Origin: Candidatus Handelsmanbacteria bacterium
GTDB lineage: Bacteria; Latescibacterota; UBA2968; UBA8231
Direction: 5' to 3'
Length of the DNA stretch: 64,000 nt
Assembly (NCBI GenBank): GCA_016867395.1
Contig: VGJS01000011.1
Location: 17,705-81,704, forward strand
The notes below the pieces were generated by a model. It searched no databases and had not been told where the DNA came from. It saw nothing but the letters and a program-made list of their open reading frames with translations. Below, piece by piece: positions 17,007 to 24,276 of this stretch. Made by a program: the position numbers and the translations under genes. Positions within the stretch are counted from its first letter, which is position 1. Every line of letters begins with the position of its first letter.

Positions 17007-18530
17007 CTATTCTCCCCATTCCTCGCGATAGTACCGCCCTAGCACCGGCCTGTCAAGGCGGTTGGGTTCCACCGGCAGGCGCTCCATGTCGGGGTCGAAG
17101 AGGCGCATGCCGGGCCACAGTTCGGGCCGCAGGAAATCGAGGGCCACTTCCAGGCGCAGGGGGTCCAGGTCCAGGGGCTGGGTAGCTGCCAGGTGGAAAC
17201 CCCACTCCCCAAAGGAAGGCACCAGCGCGTGGTAGGGGTACACCCGGAAGCCGGCCTCCTCCAGGCTCTGGCCGATGCACCAGAAGGCGCGGCGTGCGTG
17301 GTAGGGGCTGGTGGCCTGGGTGACCAGCACCCCACCCGGTCCCAGGAGCCGGCGGCAGAGCCGGTACCCCTCTACCGAATAGAGCTTGCCAATGGCCTCT
17401 GTGCGCGGGTCGGTCAGGTCGGCGATGATCACCCCGTACGGTACCTGGGCCTCCCGCAAAAAGGTGAAGGCGTCCTGGTTGTGGACCTGGACCTTGGGAT
17501 GGCTGAGGGCGTTGTGGTTAAGCCTGGTCAGGGCCAGGTGCCGGCGGGCTAAATCGGTTATGGCCGGGTCCAGATCCACCAGGTCCACCTCCTCCACCTG
17601 GGGATACTTGAGCACCTCCCGGGCGCTGAGCCCGTCACCCCCGCCCAGGATCAACACCCGCTGCCTGCTGGCGCTCAGGCTGATCGCCGGGTGGACCAGG
17701 GCCTCGTGGTAGCGGCGCTCGTCCACCGCGGCGAACTGGAGGTGTCCGTCCAAGTACAGGCGCAGATCCTCCCCCCAGCGGGTCAGCACGATCTTCTGGT
17801 ATCGGGACTGCTGGCTGTGGACGATCCGGTCGGCGTACAGCTCGCTCTCCCAGCGCTCCAGGAGGGGGTTGGCCCCGGCCAGGAGCGCCCCCAGTGCCCC
17901 CAGCGCGCCTCCGGCTAGCAGGGCCAGTCCCAACCGCCAACGGGGTTCGAGCTGCCCCCAGCAGTTCCACAGCAGGCCCGCCCCCACCAGGGCGTTGACC
18001 AGGCCGGTCAGCAGGCCAGTGTGGAGGTTGCCCAGGGCCGGCAGGAGCAGGTAAGGGAAGAGCAGGGCCGCCACCAGGGCGCCCAGGTAGTCGAGGGAGA
18101 GCACATCGGCAAGGGTGGAGCGCAGCGGGCCGTACTGCTGGAGCAGCCGGGTGAGCAGGGGCAACTCCAGGCCGATGAGGCCGCCCACCAGCAGGGTCAG
18201 CAGCACCATCCAGTAGCGGTAGTGCGACCCTTCGGCGTAGGCCAGGTACAAAACCGCCACGCTGGCCCCCCCCACCAGGCCCAGCCACAACTCCAGGGCG
18301 ATGAGCCGGGCCAGGAGATCCTTCCTGATCCAGCGGGTCAGCCAGGAGCCCACCCCCATCGCAAAGAGAAAGATCCCGATGGTCAGGGAGAACTGCTCGA
18401 CACTGTCCCCCAGGAAATAGGCCGAGACGCTGCCGATGAGCAATTCGTAGATGATAGAGCAGACGGCCACGGCCAGGACCGCGGCCAGGAGCAGGAAAAG
18501 CCCCAGGCGGGAGAAACGCGCCTCAGCCAT
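17007..18530 (-). CDS. Membrane-anchored spermidine synthase-like aminopropyltransferase
   Basis: A 507-aa protein. Residues 1-230 hold about seven membrane helices ('YELLIGSVSAYFLGDSVEQF' near the start is typical of membrane spermidine synthase-like proteins). Residues ~250-500 form the SpeE-type Rossmann domain: 'RYQKIVLTRWG', 'LYLDGHLQFAAVDERRYHEAL', 'ILGGGDGLSAREVLKY' (SAM-type nucleotide pocket) and 'VIIADLTDPR' at the position of the catalytic Asp. It likely transfers an aminopropyl or similar group at the membrane; whether the product is a free polyamine is unknown. The start at 18530 overlaps the FAD gene by 8 bp. It belongs to the PspA operon. Confidence 0.82.
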   Translation of the reverse strand: MAEARFSRLGLFLLLAAVLAVAVCSIIYELLIGSVSAYFLGDSVEQFSLTIGIFLFAMGVGSWLTRWIRKDLLARLIALELWLGLVGGASVAVLYLAYAEGSHYRYWMVLLTLLVGGLIGLELPLLTRLLQQYGPLRSTLADVLSLDYLGALVAALLFPYLLLPALGNLHTGLLTGLVNALVGAGLLWNCWGQLEPRWRLGLALLAGGALGALGALLAGANPLLERWESELYADRIVHSQQSRYQKIVLTRWGEDLRLYLDGHLQFAAVDERRYHEALVHPAISLSASRQRVLILGGGDGLSAREVLKYPQVEEVDLVDLDPAITDLARRHLALTRLNHNALSHPKVQVHNQDAFTFLREAQVPYGVIIADLTDPRTEAIGKLYSVEGYRLCRRLLGPGGVLVTQATSPYHARRAFWCIGQSLEEAGFRVYPYHALVPSFGEWGFHLAATQPLDLDPLRLEVALDFLRPELWPGMRLFDPDMERLPVEPNRLDRPVLGRYYREEWGE

Positions 18531-20175
18531 CTTTTCCCAGACCCGGCAGCAGGGTCTCCCGCTCTGCCCCCAGCCCTCCCAGGCACCCCTCGGCAGCGCG
18601 GATGCCGGCGAAACACGCCTCCTCGAAGAGGGGCAGGCCGGTGGTGTCGCAGCCGGCAAAGGCCAGCGCCCCGCAGGGCCTTTCGCGCCATCGGCCTTCC
18701 TCCCCCCAGATCACCCCCGGCCGCGGTTGCACCATCGCGTGGCCCCAGCGGTACAGGTCGAGGCGCTCCACCACCTCGTCGATGTCGGGATGGGCCCGGC
18801 GCAGGTCAGCCAGGATCTGCCCGGCCCAGAAGGCGTGGTCCTGCTCCAGCAGTTGGCGGCGGGCCAGGGCCAGGTCGCGCACCAGGGGCAGGTGGTAGAG
18901 CAACACCCGGGGGCCGGCGGGCGGGGATCCCTGATGATCGGCATCCACGTACCCCAGCGATGGGCTGTCGTACAGGATATTGTCCCAGGCCAGGGGGGCG
19001 CCCAGGCTTAGGGGCAGACGCCGCACCTGGATGGCCCCCACCAGCCAGGCGCAGTAGGACAGCGCCGCGATGGCCTCGCGCTGCCGGGCCGGGAGCCCCT
19101 GCACCACCAGGGGGGCGGTGTGCAGTTTACCCGCGTACACCGCGCTGCGGGCCCGCAGGGAGAACACCTCCCCGCTCTGGGTGTCCAGACAGCCCACCCG
19201 CACCTCCTCCTCCCCTGGTTCCACCCGCAGCACCGCGGTGCGGGCCCGCCATTGGCCCCTCTCCAGCCGCCCGGCCAGCCGCCCCACCAGGAAACCGTTG
19301 CCCTCGGGCCAGGTCAGGGTATCGGCGGGGTACTCCTCGCGCAGGCGCCGGTCGTAGCTGCGGCAACTGAAGTAGTGAATCCCGGCCCAGGCCGAGACCT
19401 GGTCCAGCGGGGTGCCGTAGTCGTCGCGGCAGGCGTAGTCCACCAGCCAATCCAGTCGAGGATCGTCCAGGCCCAGGGAGCGCAGGTACTCCAGCATGGT
19501 GATCCGGTCTAGCTGTCGGGTTATGGTATCGGCGCTGCTGTAGCGCAAGGGCAGGGCAAAGGCCGGCCGGCCCTCCCGGCCCCGGTACAGGGTCCAGCGC
19601 AGCATCTGGTCCTCGAAGCGGCGCAAGGGCTCGGCGGCCGCCTCGCCTGCCCCCGCAAAGGGGTCCAGCTCCTCCACCCAGCGCCCCCCCACGAAGAGCC
19701 GCTCGTGGGGCCAGCGCAGCAGGTGCCCGGGGTCCACCTGGGGCCGGCCCGCCGCGTCGTACCCGGAGATGATCCCCAAATCCTGCAACAGGGCATGGAT
19801 GCCCTCGGCGCCCGCAGGGGGGATGTTGATGTAGTGGGCGCCCCAGGCCACGGGCCGGCCCTGGATGCGGCCGGTCAGGGAGGTGCCCCCCAACTCCTCC
19901 CCCAACTCCAGCAGCAGTAGCCGGTCGATGCCGGCACGCCGCAGGCGCCAGGCCGCGCACAGGCCGGAGATCCCCCCGCCGATCACCACCGCATCCAAAC
20001 GCGGTCCCGATGGGGGTGGGAAGGACTCGGCCGGGCGGGGTTGGCGTAGCAGGTGGCCGGGGATGGCGGGATTGACGATCTGGCCGGGGACGGGGCGGGA
20101 AGGGTTCTGGGCGCAGCGCTGCAGCCAGGGCAGGCCGCCGGCGAGCAAGGCGCCGAGGAAGCGCCGGCGCTTCAG
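18523..20175 (-). CDS. Flavin amine oxidase-like FAD protein with Tat-type N-terminus (CTG start proposed)
   Basis: About 550 aa. 'AVVIGGGISGLCAAWRLRRAG' is the dinucleotide-binding motif, followed by 'ELGEELGGTSLTGRI', as in flavin monoamine oxidases and phytoene-desaturase relatives; the C-terminal end 'FAGCDTTGLPLFEEACFAGIRAAE' closes the FAD site. The usual ATG/GTG/TTG call is TTG at 20148, but nine codons upstream an in-frame CTG at 20175, preceded by GAGG at 8 nt, adds 'KRRRFLGALLAGG', a twin-arginine signal; a stop codon just before excludes longer starts. It may oxidise amines on the outer face of the membrane, perhaps products of the neighbouring aminopropyltransferase. The substrate is inference. 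Confidence 0.8.
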   Translation of the reverse strand: MKRRRFLGALLAGGLPWLQRCAQNPSRPVPGQIVNPAIPGHLLRQPRPAESFPPPSGPRLDAVVIGGGISGLCAAWRLRRAGIDRLLLLELGEELGGTSLTGRIQGRPVAWGAHYINIPPAGAEGIHALLQDLGIISGYDAAGRPQVDPGHLLRWPHERLFVGGRWVEELDPFAGAGEAAAEPLRRFEDQMLRWTLYRGREGRPAFALPLRYSSADTITRQLDRITMLEYLRSLGLDDPRLDWLVDYACRDDYGTPLDQVSAWAGIHYFSCRSYDRRLREEYPADTLTWPEGNGFLVGRLAGRLERGQWRARTAVLRVEPGEEEVRVGCLDTQSGEVFSLRARSAVYAGKLHTAPLVVQGLPARQREAIAALSYCAWLVGAIQVRRLPLSLGAPLAWDNILYDSPSLGYVDADHQGSPPAGPRVLLYHLPLVRDLALARRQLLEQDHAFWAGQILADLRRAHPDIDEVVERLDLYRWGHAMVQPRPGVIWGEEGRWRERPCGALAFAGCDTTGLPLFEEACFAGIRAAEGCLGGLGAERETLLPGLGKDG

Positions 20176-20185
20176 AGCGGGAACC

Positions 20186-20893
20186 TCACTTCAGGCCCAT
20201 CTTGGCCTTGAGCTGGGCCAGGGAATCCTCCACCTTGGGCGAGGCCGAACCCTTGAGGGCCTTGTCGATCTCCTCGTCCACGGTGCGGCTGGTGTCGGCC
20301 ATCTCCCCGTACGCCTGGGCCAGGGACTCCTGCTCGTTGACCTTCTCCTTCATCCGCTCCAGCAGGCTCACCGTGCCGCTGGGGTCGATGTTGGCCAACC
20401 GCTGGTTGATCTTGCGCGTGGCATTGGCCGTCTTGCTGCGGGCCTTAAGCAGGATGAGGTCGTTCTCGTAGGCCGCCACCTTGGATTTGAGGTCGTTGAT
20501 GTTGCTCTGGAGCTTGTCGGCCATCTGCTGCTGGGCCAGGGACTGCTGGCCTGCCTCCAGTGCCCGGCCGCTGGCCTCCTCCTTGCGGCTGAGGGCCTCG
20601 CGGGCCAGGCGCTCGGCCTCGGCCGGCACCAGGTCCCCGCCTTGGGCCTTTTGCAGCAGAAGCATGGCCTTGCGCTCATAGTCGGCGGCCAGCCGTTTGT
20701 TGTCCTCGGCCTCCTTGTTGAGGCGGATGGCAATGCCCTTGACCTCGGCCAGGCTTTGCAGGCTTTCGTGCAGGTCCTTCTTGAGATCGCGCACGGCCTG
20801 CTCGCTGAGTTTGATCGGATCTTCGAGCCGGTCCATGATCGAATGGGCCTCGGCCTGCCCGGTCTTGAACAAGCGCTGGAAGATACCTGCCAT
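20186..20893 (-). CDS. pspA: PspA/IM30 (Vipp1) family membrane-stress protein
   Basis: A 235-aa, almost wholly helical ESCRT-III-like protein. It opens with an amphipathic helix ('MAGIFQRLFKTGQAEAHSIMDRLEDP'-type) that binds stressed membranes, followed by the long coiled-coil hairpin ('LKKDLHESLQSLAEVKG', 'LQSNINDLKSKVAAYENDL') and a short C-terminal helix. The role in the family is to coat and repair the inner membrane and keep the proton gradient. AAGGAGG lies 6 nt before the ATG, the strongest ribosome site in the operon. No pspF, pspB or pspC is present. Its neighbours are polyamine-type and DUF350/DUF4178 genes, so this is the non-enterobacterial type of psp locus. Confidence 0.9.
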   Translation of the reverse strand: MAGIFQRLFKTGQAEAHSIMDRLEDPIKLSEQAVRDLKKDLHESLQSLAEVKGIAIRLNKEAEDNKRLAADYERKAMLLLQKAQGGDLVPAEAERLAREALSRKEEASGRALEAGQQSLAQQQMADKLQSNINDLKSKVAAYENDLILLKARSKTANATRKINQRLANIDPSGTVSLLERMKEKVNEQESLAQAYGEMADTSRTVDEEIDKALKGSASPKVEDSLAQLKAKMGLK

Positions 20894-20902
20894 CGTGCCT
20901 CC

Positions 20903-21301
20903 TTATCTGCCGGCGAAGGCGAGTAGTTCCGCCCCGTTCTCGGCCAGCCCCAGGCTAAGGGCGTTGAGGGTGGATTCCAGCTCGTTCAGATCGAGACTGT
21001 CGAGAGCCAGGGTGTCGCGGAAGAGCAGGCGCTCGCCCCCCTCGTCCAGCACAAAGGAGCCGTGGACCAGATTGCGGTTCATCTGGAGCAGGCGGCGGTA
21101 GGTCTGGGCCGGGGTGGCGGGGTCGAGGCGCAGGATCAACTGTTCGAGGACCAGGATCTCCCCCTCGCAGTCGATGATCAGCTTGCGGATCCCCCGCTCG
21201 GTGTCATCGACGATGAAGAGTTCCTCCCCTGGCACCTCCTGGTAGATGCGCAGGCCCAGTTCGAGGATATAGGCTTTGACCTTGTCGTAGGCTGGGGACA
21301 T
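20903..21301 (-). CDS. YbjN-like / secretion-chaperone-like small protein
   Basis: A 132-aa alpha/beta protein. The pattern 'LLQMNRNLVHGSFVLDEGGERLLFRDTL' followed by a helix resembles YbjN and CesT-type type III chaperone folds (N-x-x-x-x-x-G-x-F-x-L-D). The first half has 'LELGLRIYQEVPGEELFIVDD'. It lies between the J-domain gene (4 bp gap) and pspA (9 bp gap), so it could be a PspA-binding partner; E. coli yjfI holds the same position next to yjfJ, but sequence kinship is not clear to me. Confidence 0.6.
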   Translation of the reverse strand: MSPAYDKVKAYILELGLRIYQEVPGEELFIVDDTERGIRKLIIDCEGEILVLEQLILRLDPATPAQTYRRLLQMNRNLVHGSFVLDEGGERLLFRDTLALDSLDLNELESTLNALSLGLAENGAELLAFAGR

Positions 21302-21305
21302 GGGA

Positions 21306-21650
21306 TCAGCTATGCTCCTTGGCGCGGTGCGCCCTTTCGAGCTCCTGGAAGGCCTGGGTCAGCCGCGCACTCAGCTCGCCGGCCACCCGCCGCTTCTCCA
21401 GGTCGTTGGCGTGGAGGTCGGGATGGTACTGCTTGAGCAGGCGTTTCCAGGCTTGGCGGGCGGTTTCGAGGTCCGTCCCATAGGGGATTTCGAGGTTGGC
21501 GTAATACTGGGCCAGTTGTGGGTCAATCCCTGACGACGTTTGCGGCCCAGGCCGCTCAAACGCGGGTTCGCCGGCGGCCTCCCACTCCTTCCGCCCACGG
21601 CTCCCCACCTGGGCGCGGGCGAGGAGCCAGAGGCGTCTGAGCAGATCCAT
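21306..21650 (-). CDS. Small J-domain protein (DnaJ-like)
   Basis: A 114-aa protein whose residues ~48-110 form a J-domain with the HPD triad in 'KQYHPDLHAND', so it should stimulate a DnaK ATPase. The N-terminal 'MDLLRRLWLLARAQV' is an amphipathic helix similar in character to the PspA membrane helix and could place the chaperone at the membrane. First gene of the PspA operon. The ATG is 6 nt after a TATATT -10 box, with no Shine-Dalgarno, so a leaderless mRNA is predicted. Confidence 0.8.
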   Translation of the reverse strand: MDLLRRLWLLARAQVGSRGRKEWEAAGEPAFERPGPQTSSGIDPQLAQYYANLEIPYGTDLETARQAWKRLLKQYHPDLHANDLEKRRVAGELSARLTQAFQELERAHRAKEHS

Positions 21651-21656
21651 GCTCGG

Positions 21657-21685
21657 AATATAGGCGGCACCCGCCCCCGAATCAA
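21657..21685 (-). promoter_or_regulatory. Sigma70-like promoter of the PspA operon, leaderless
   Basis: On the minus strand TTGATT (21680-21685), a 17-bp spacer and TATATT (21657-21662). The expected +1, seven bases on, is the A of the J-domain ATG at 21650. The -35 TTGATT contains the TGA stop of the upstream membrane-protein gene. Confidence 0.65.
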
Positions 21686-24276
21686 TACGCCAGGGCCGAG
21701 ACCGCCTTGCTCACCATCGCCAGGGCGGCGCAGAACATCCCCACTAGCGACATGCCTACTCCAAAGCCCACGCTCAGCACCATGGCGTAGCGCCGCCACT
21801 CCTGCCGGCCGTACTTCCCCCAGAAGTAGAACCGGGCCAGCAGGGCCCCCAGGATCTGGGGTAGCAGGTTGTGGGGGATGCCGTTGACGCTCTGCACGTA
21901 CCCCCAGATCAAAAAGATGGGCATGCCCAAAATGGCCAGGCCGAAGTACGCCACCAGGCCGAACCCCAGCCCCAGGGCGATGAAGGGCCACTTGGATCCC
22001 CCGGTGGGATGGTGGATATCCTCGTCCACCTTCCCGTCACCATCGTCGTCCCGGCCGTTGACCAACTCCTCGTCCACCCTGCCGTCCCCGTCCTGGTCGC
22101 GGCGATCGCCGGTGTACTTGAGGTCCTCCCACAGCACCTCGAAGAGCAGGGGCCGGTCCGAGGAGCGCTGGAGGAACTCCCCGTCGAAACTGGACGCCTT
22201 GTCCACCTCGATGTAGAATTCGACCGTGTCCCCCGCCGCCAGCTCGGCCCGGACACGGAAATTGGGATTGGGGGTGGAGACCCCCTCCCCATCGGGGGGC
22301 CAGAGGCGTTCCGGCCCCCCGATGGGGCTCCCACCTGGGGGAGCGGGGGGCCGGAGCGGGGGCCCCCGGCCCTCGAAGTCGGTGTAGAAATGCCCCGCCG
22401 TGGACCAGGGACCATACTCCCGCTTGACCGGGTCGGGCACCTCCACCTCCCGGGTGGTGCGGACCCGCCAGTACCACCACTGCCGGTCCTGGAGGTTGCT
22501 GGGGCTCCACACCACCTCCCCACTTCTCACCCTCTCCCCCTCCACCTCCTCACCGGCCCTCCAGGTCTTGCTGTACATGGTGCTGGACAGAAAAAGGGCC
22601 TGGTCAAAAGCCTGCAAAGGCCACATCAACTGGGCGTAGGGGTAACTCTCGGAGGGGATGGGGGCCAGCCGCCAGAGGAAGCTCCAGTACATCAGACTCA
22701 CCGCAAAGACGATGGGCAGCATGAAGACCTCGGCCTTGAGCAGGCTGGTGAACCTCATGCCGGTCAACTCGACGATGCGGAACTGCTCGGCGTTGCCGCC
22801 GAAGTTCTGGCCGGGGAAAGGCACGAACCAGATCTCCACTCCCCGGTACCCGGTGAGGAAGATGACCGTCTCGTGCAGGTACGGGATGGCCACCTCGCGG
22901 CCGATCATGCCATCGAGCCGGGCGCTGACGATGGACATCAGAGGGGCATAGACGAAGCCTATGAACACAAAGGTCAGCAACAGGCCGGTGCTTACCAGGG
23001 TGGGAAAGAGGGTCTTGGCCAGCACGATCGAGTAGAGGGTGGGCACGCAGAAGAGCAACACGCAGACCCACAGGCTGAAATCCCCCCGCCCCAGGTGTTT
23101 GAGACAGAATCCCCTCACCTGGGAGGGGCGCGGGCAGCCCTCGTGCTGGCAGATGCGGGGGTACTGGGGGGGCGCCCCGCCCAACCTCTGCCGCCCCCTG
23201 GCCAGGCGGGCGGCCAGCAGCAACTGGTAGAAGCTGATGATCGTCACCGCCAGGGTGACGCCGATGCCAAAGGCCCGCCAGAAGTCGATGCCCGTGGCGA
23301 TCTGGGTGCGGATGGTGTCCATGCCCACCTCCCAGTGGGGCAGGTAGCCCCAGGCCCGCAGCAGGGGGCTGGCCAAGGTGCTGAGCATCACCCCGGCAAA
23401 GGAGCCGACCACCGCCCAGAAGGGCATGAGCAGGCCAGCCAGCACCGAACCGAGGTGCAGGGTGATGCCCAATGGCGCCCCCGGCAACAGATTGCCCAGG
23501 TACGGGGTCAGGTCCCAGAAGGGGATGGGGATCAACTCGATCTTGCCGCCCAGCAGTTCTGTAACCGTGGGCAGGCCCACGTACACCGCTCCGAAGAGGG
23601 TGCCGATCACCGCCCCGGTGCTGAAGACCGGCCATTTCCAAGTCTCCGCCTCGTCCCCGCTCTCCTCGGCCAGGGCCATGGAGGAGAGGGCCGACATGGG
23701 CGCGGTGGGAAAGGGCAGCCGGTCCCGGTCCGAGCTGAGGCGGAAGAGGGTGTACCCGGAGGTGAACCAGGCGATGCGGCCCATGATGGTGCCCAACACC
23801 AGAAGGGCGATGGGCCAGGCCCAGTCCGGGTGCAGGAAGGTGCGCTGGGCAATGGCCTCCGATTCAGGCGGGGGGGCGTACCACCAGGGTAGGAGCTTGG
23901 CGATGCCGAACTGCTCCGCCTCCGGCGAGGTGACGAAGTACTGGCGCCAGAGCAGGTCGAGAAAGGCCCCCTGTTCCCTGGCTACCAGGGCCGAGGCCAC
24001 GTACACCAAAAGGTAGATCTCCTGCCGGCGCAGGGAGGTGAAGGAGCGCTTGGCCACCTCCAAAAAGAGAATGACCGTCACCCACTGGGCCGCTGCGCCG
24101 ATCCCCCCGCCCGTCACCAGGCCCAGGTACATCTCCCCTGGGGTCATGATCAGGGAGATGAAGAGCACCCCGATCAAGGTGCGGGCGGTGAAGCCCTCGT
24201 CGAAGCGGTTGGGGGCTTCGAGCAGGGAGCGGTACTCCTCCACCTCCTCCCATTGCTTATCCCGCCGAAACATCAT
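21682..24276 (-). CDS. DUF6784/DUF6785-like giant membrane protein (OPT-transporter-like), with zinc-knuckle and EF-hand-like inserts
   Basis: An 864-aa protein with roughly 14 membrane segments. The region around 'DRDRLPFPTAPMSALSSMALAE' and the overall helix pattern recall oligopeptide-transporter (OPT/YSL) proteins, as does its neighbour at 28591-30744, with which it shares a general plan. Odd inserts: near residues 375-393 a C-x4-C-x9-C-x2-H cluster ('CQHEGCPRP...GFCLKH'), and near 725-755 two EF-hand/dockerin-type loops ('DQDGDGRVDEEL', 'DDDGDGKVDEDI') in a soluble domain before the last helices. Starts with two Met codons (24276, 24273), overlapping the upstream gene by about 20 bp. Substrate unknown. 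Confidence 0.65.
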   Translation of the reverse strand: MMFRRDKQWEEVEEYRSLLEAPNRFDEGFTARTLIGVLFISLIMTPGEMYLGLVTGGGIGAAAQWVTVILFLEVAKRSFTSLRRQEIYLLVYVASALVAREQGAFLDLLWRQYFVTSPEAEQFGIAKLLPWWYAPPPESEAIAQRTFLHPDWAWPIALLVLGTIMGRIAWFTSGYTLFRLSSDRDRLPFPTAPMSALSSMALAEESGDEAETWKWPVFSTGAVIGTLFGAVYVGLPTVTELLGGKIELIPIPFWDLTPYLGNLLPGAPLGITLHLGSVLAGLLMPFWAVVGSFAGVMLSTLASPLLRAWGYLPHWEVGMDTIRTQIATGIDFWRAFGIGVTLAVTIISFYQLLLAARLARGRQRLGGAPPQYPRICQHEGCPRPSQVRGFCLKHLGRGDFSLWVCVLLFCVPTLYSIVLAKTLFPTLVSTGLLLTFVFIGFVYAPLMSIVSARLDGMIGREVAIPYLHETVIFLTGYRGVEIWFVPFPGQNFGGNAEQFRIVELTGMRFTSLLKAEVFMLPIVFAVSLMYWSFLWRLAPIPSESYPYAQLMWPLQAFDQALFLSSTMYSKTWRAGEEVEGERVRSGEVVWSPSNLQDRQWWYWRVRTTREVEVPDPVKREYGPWSTAGHFYTDFEGRGPPLRPPAPPGGSPIGGPERLWPPDGEGVSTPNPNFRVRAELAAGDTVEFYIEVDKASSFDGEFLQRSSDRPLLFEVLWEDLKYTGDRRDQDGDGRVDEELVNGRDDDGDGKVDEDIHHPTGGSKWPFIALGLGFGLVAYFGLAILGMPIFLIWGYVQSVNGIPHNLLPQILGALLARFYFWGKYGRQEWRRYAMVLSVGFGVGMSLVGMFCAALAMVSKAVSALAY

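Noticed and set aside
18021..19370. 449-codon plus-strand ORF
   Set aside because: Antisense to the spermidine synthase-like and FAD genes; Arg/Pro/Gly-rich shadow.
21871..23892. 673-codon plus-strand ORF
   Set aside because: Shadow of the 864-aa membrane-protein gene; no motif.
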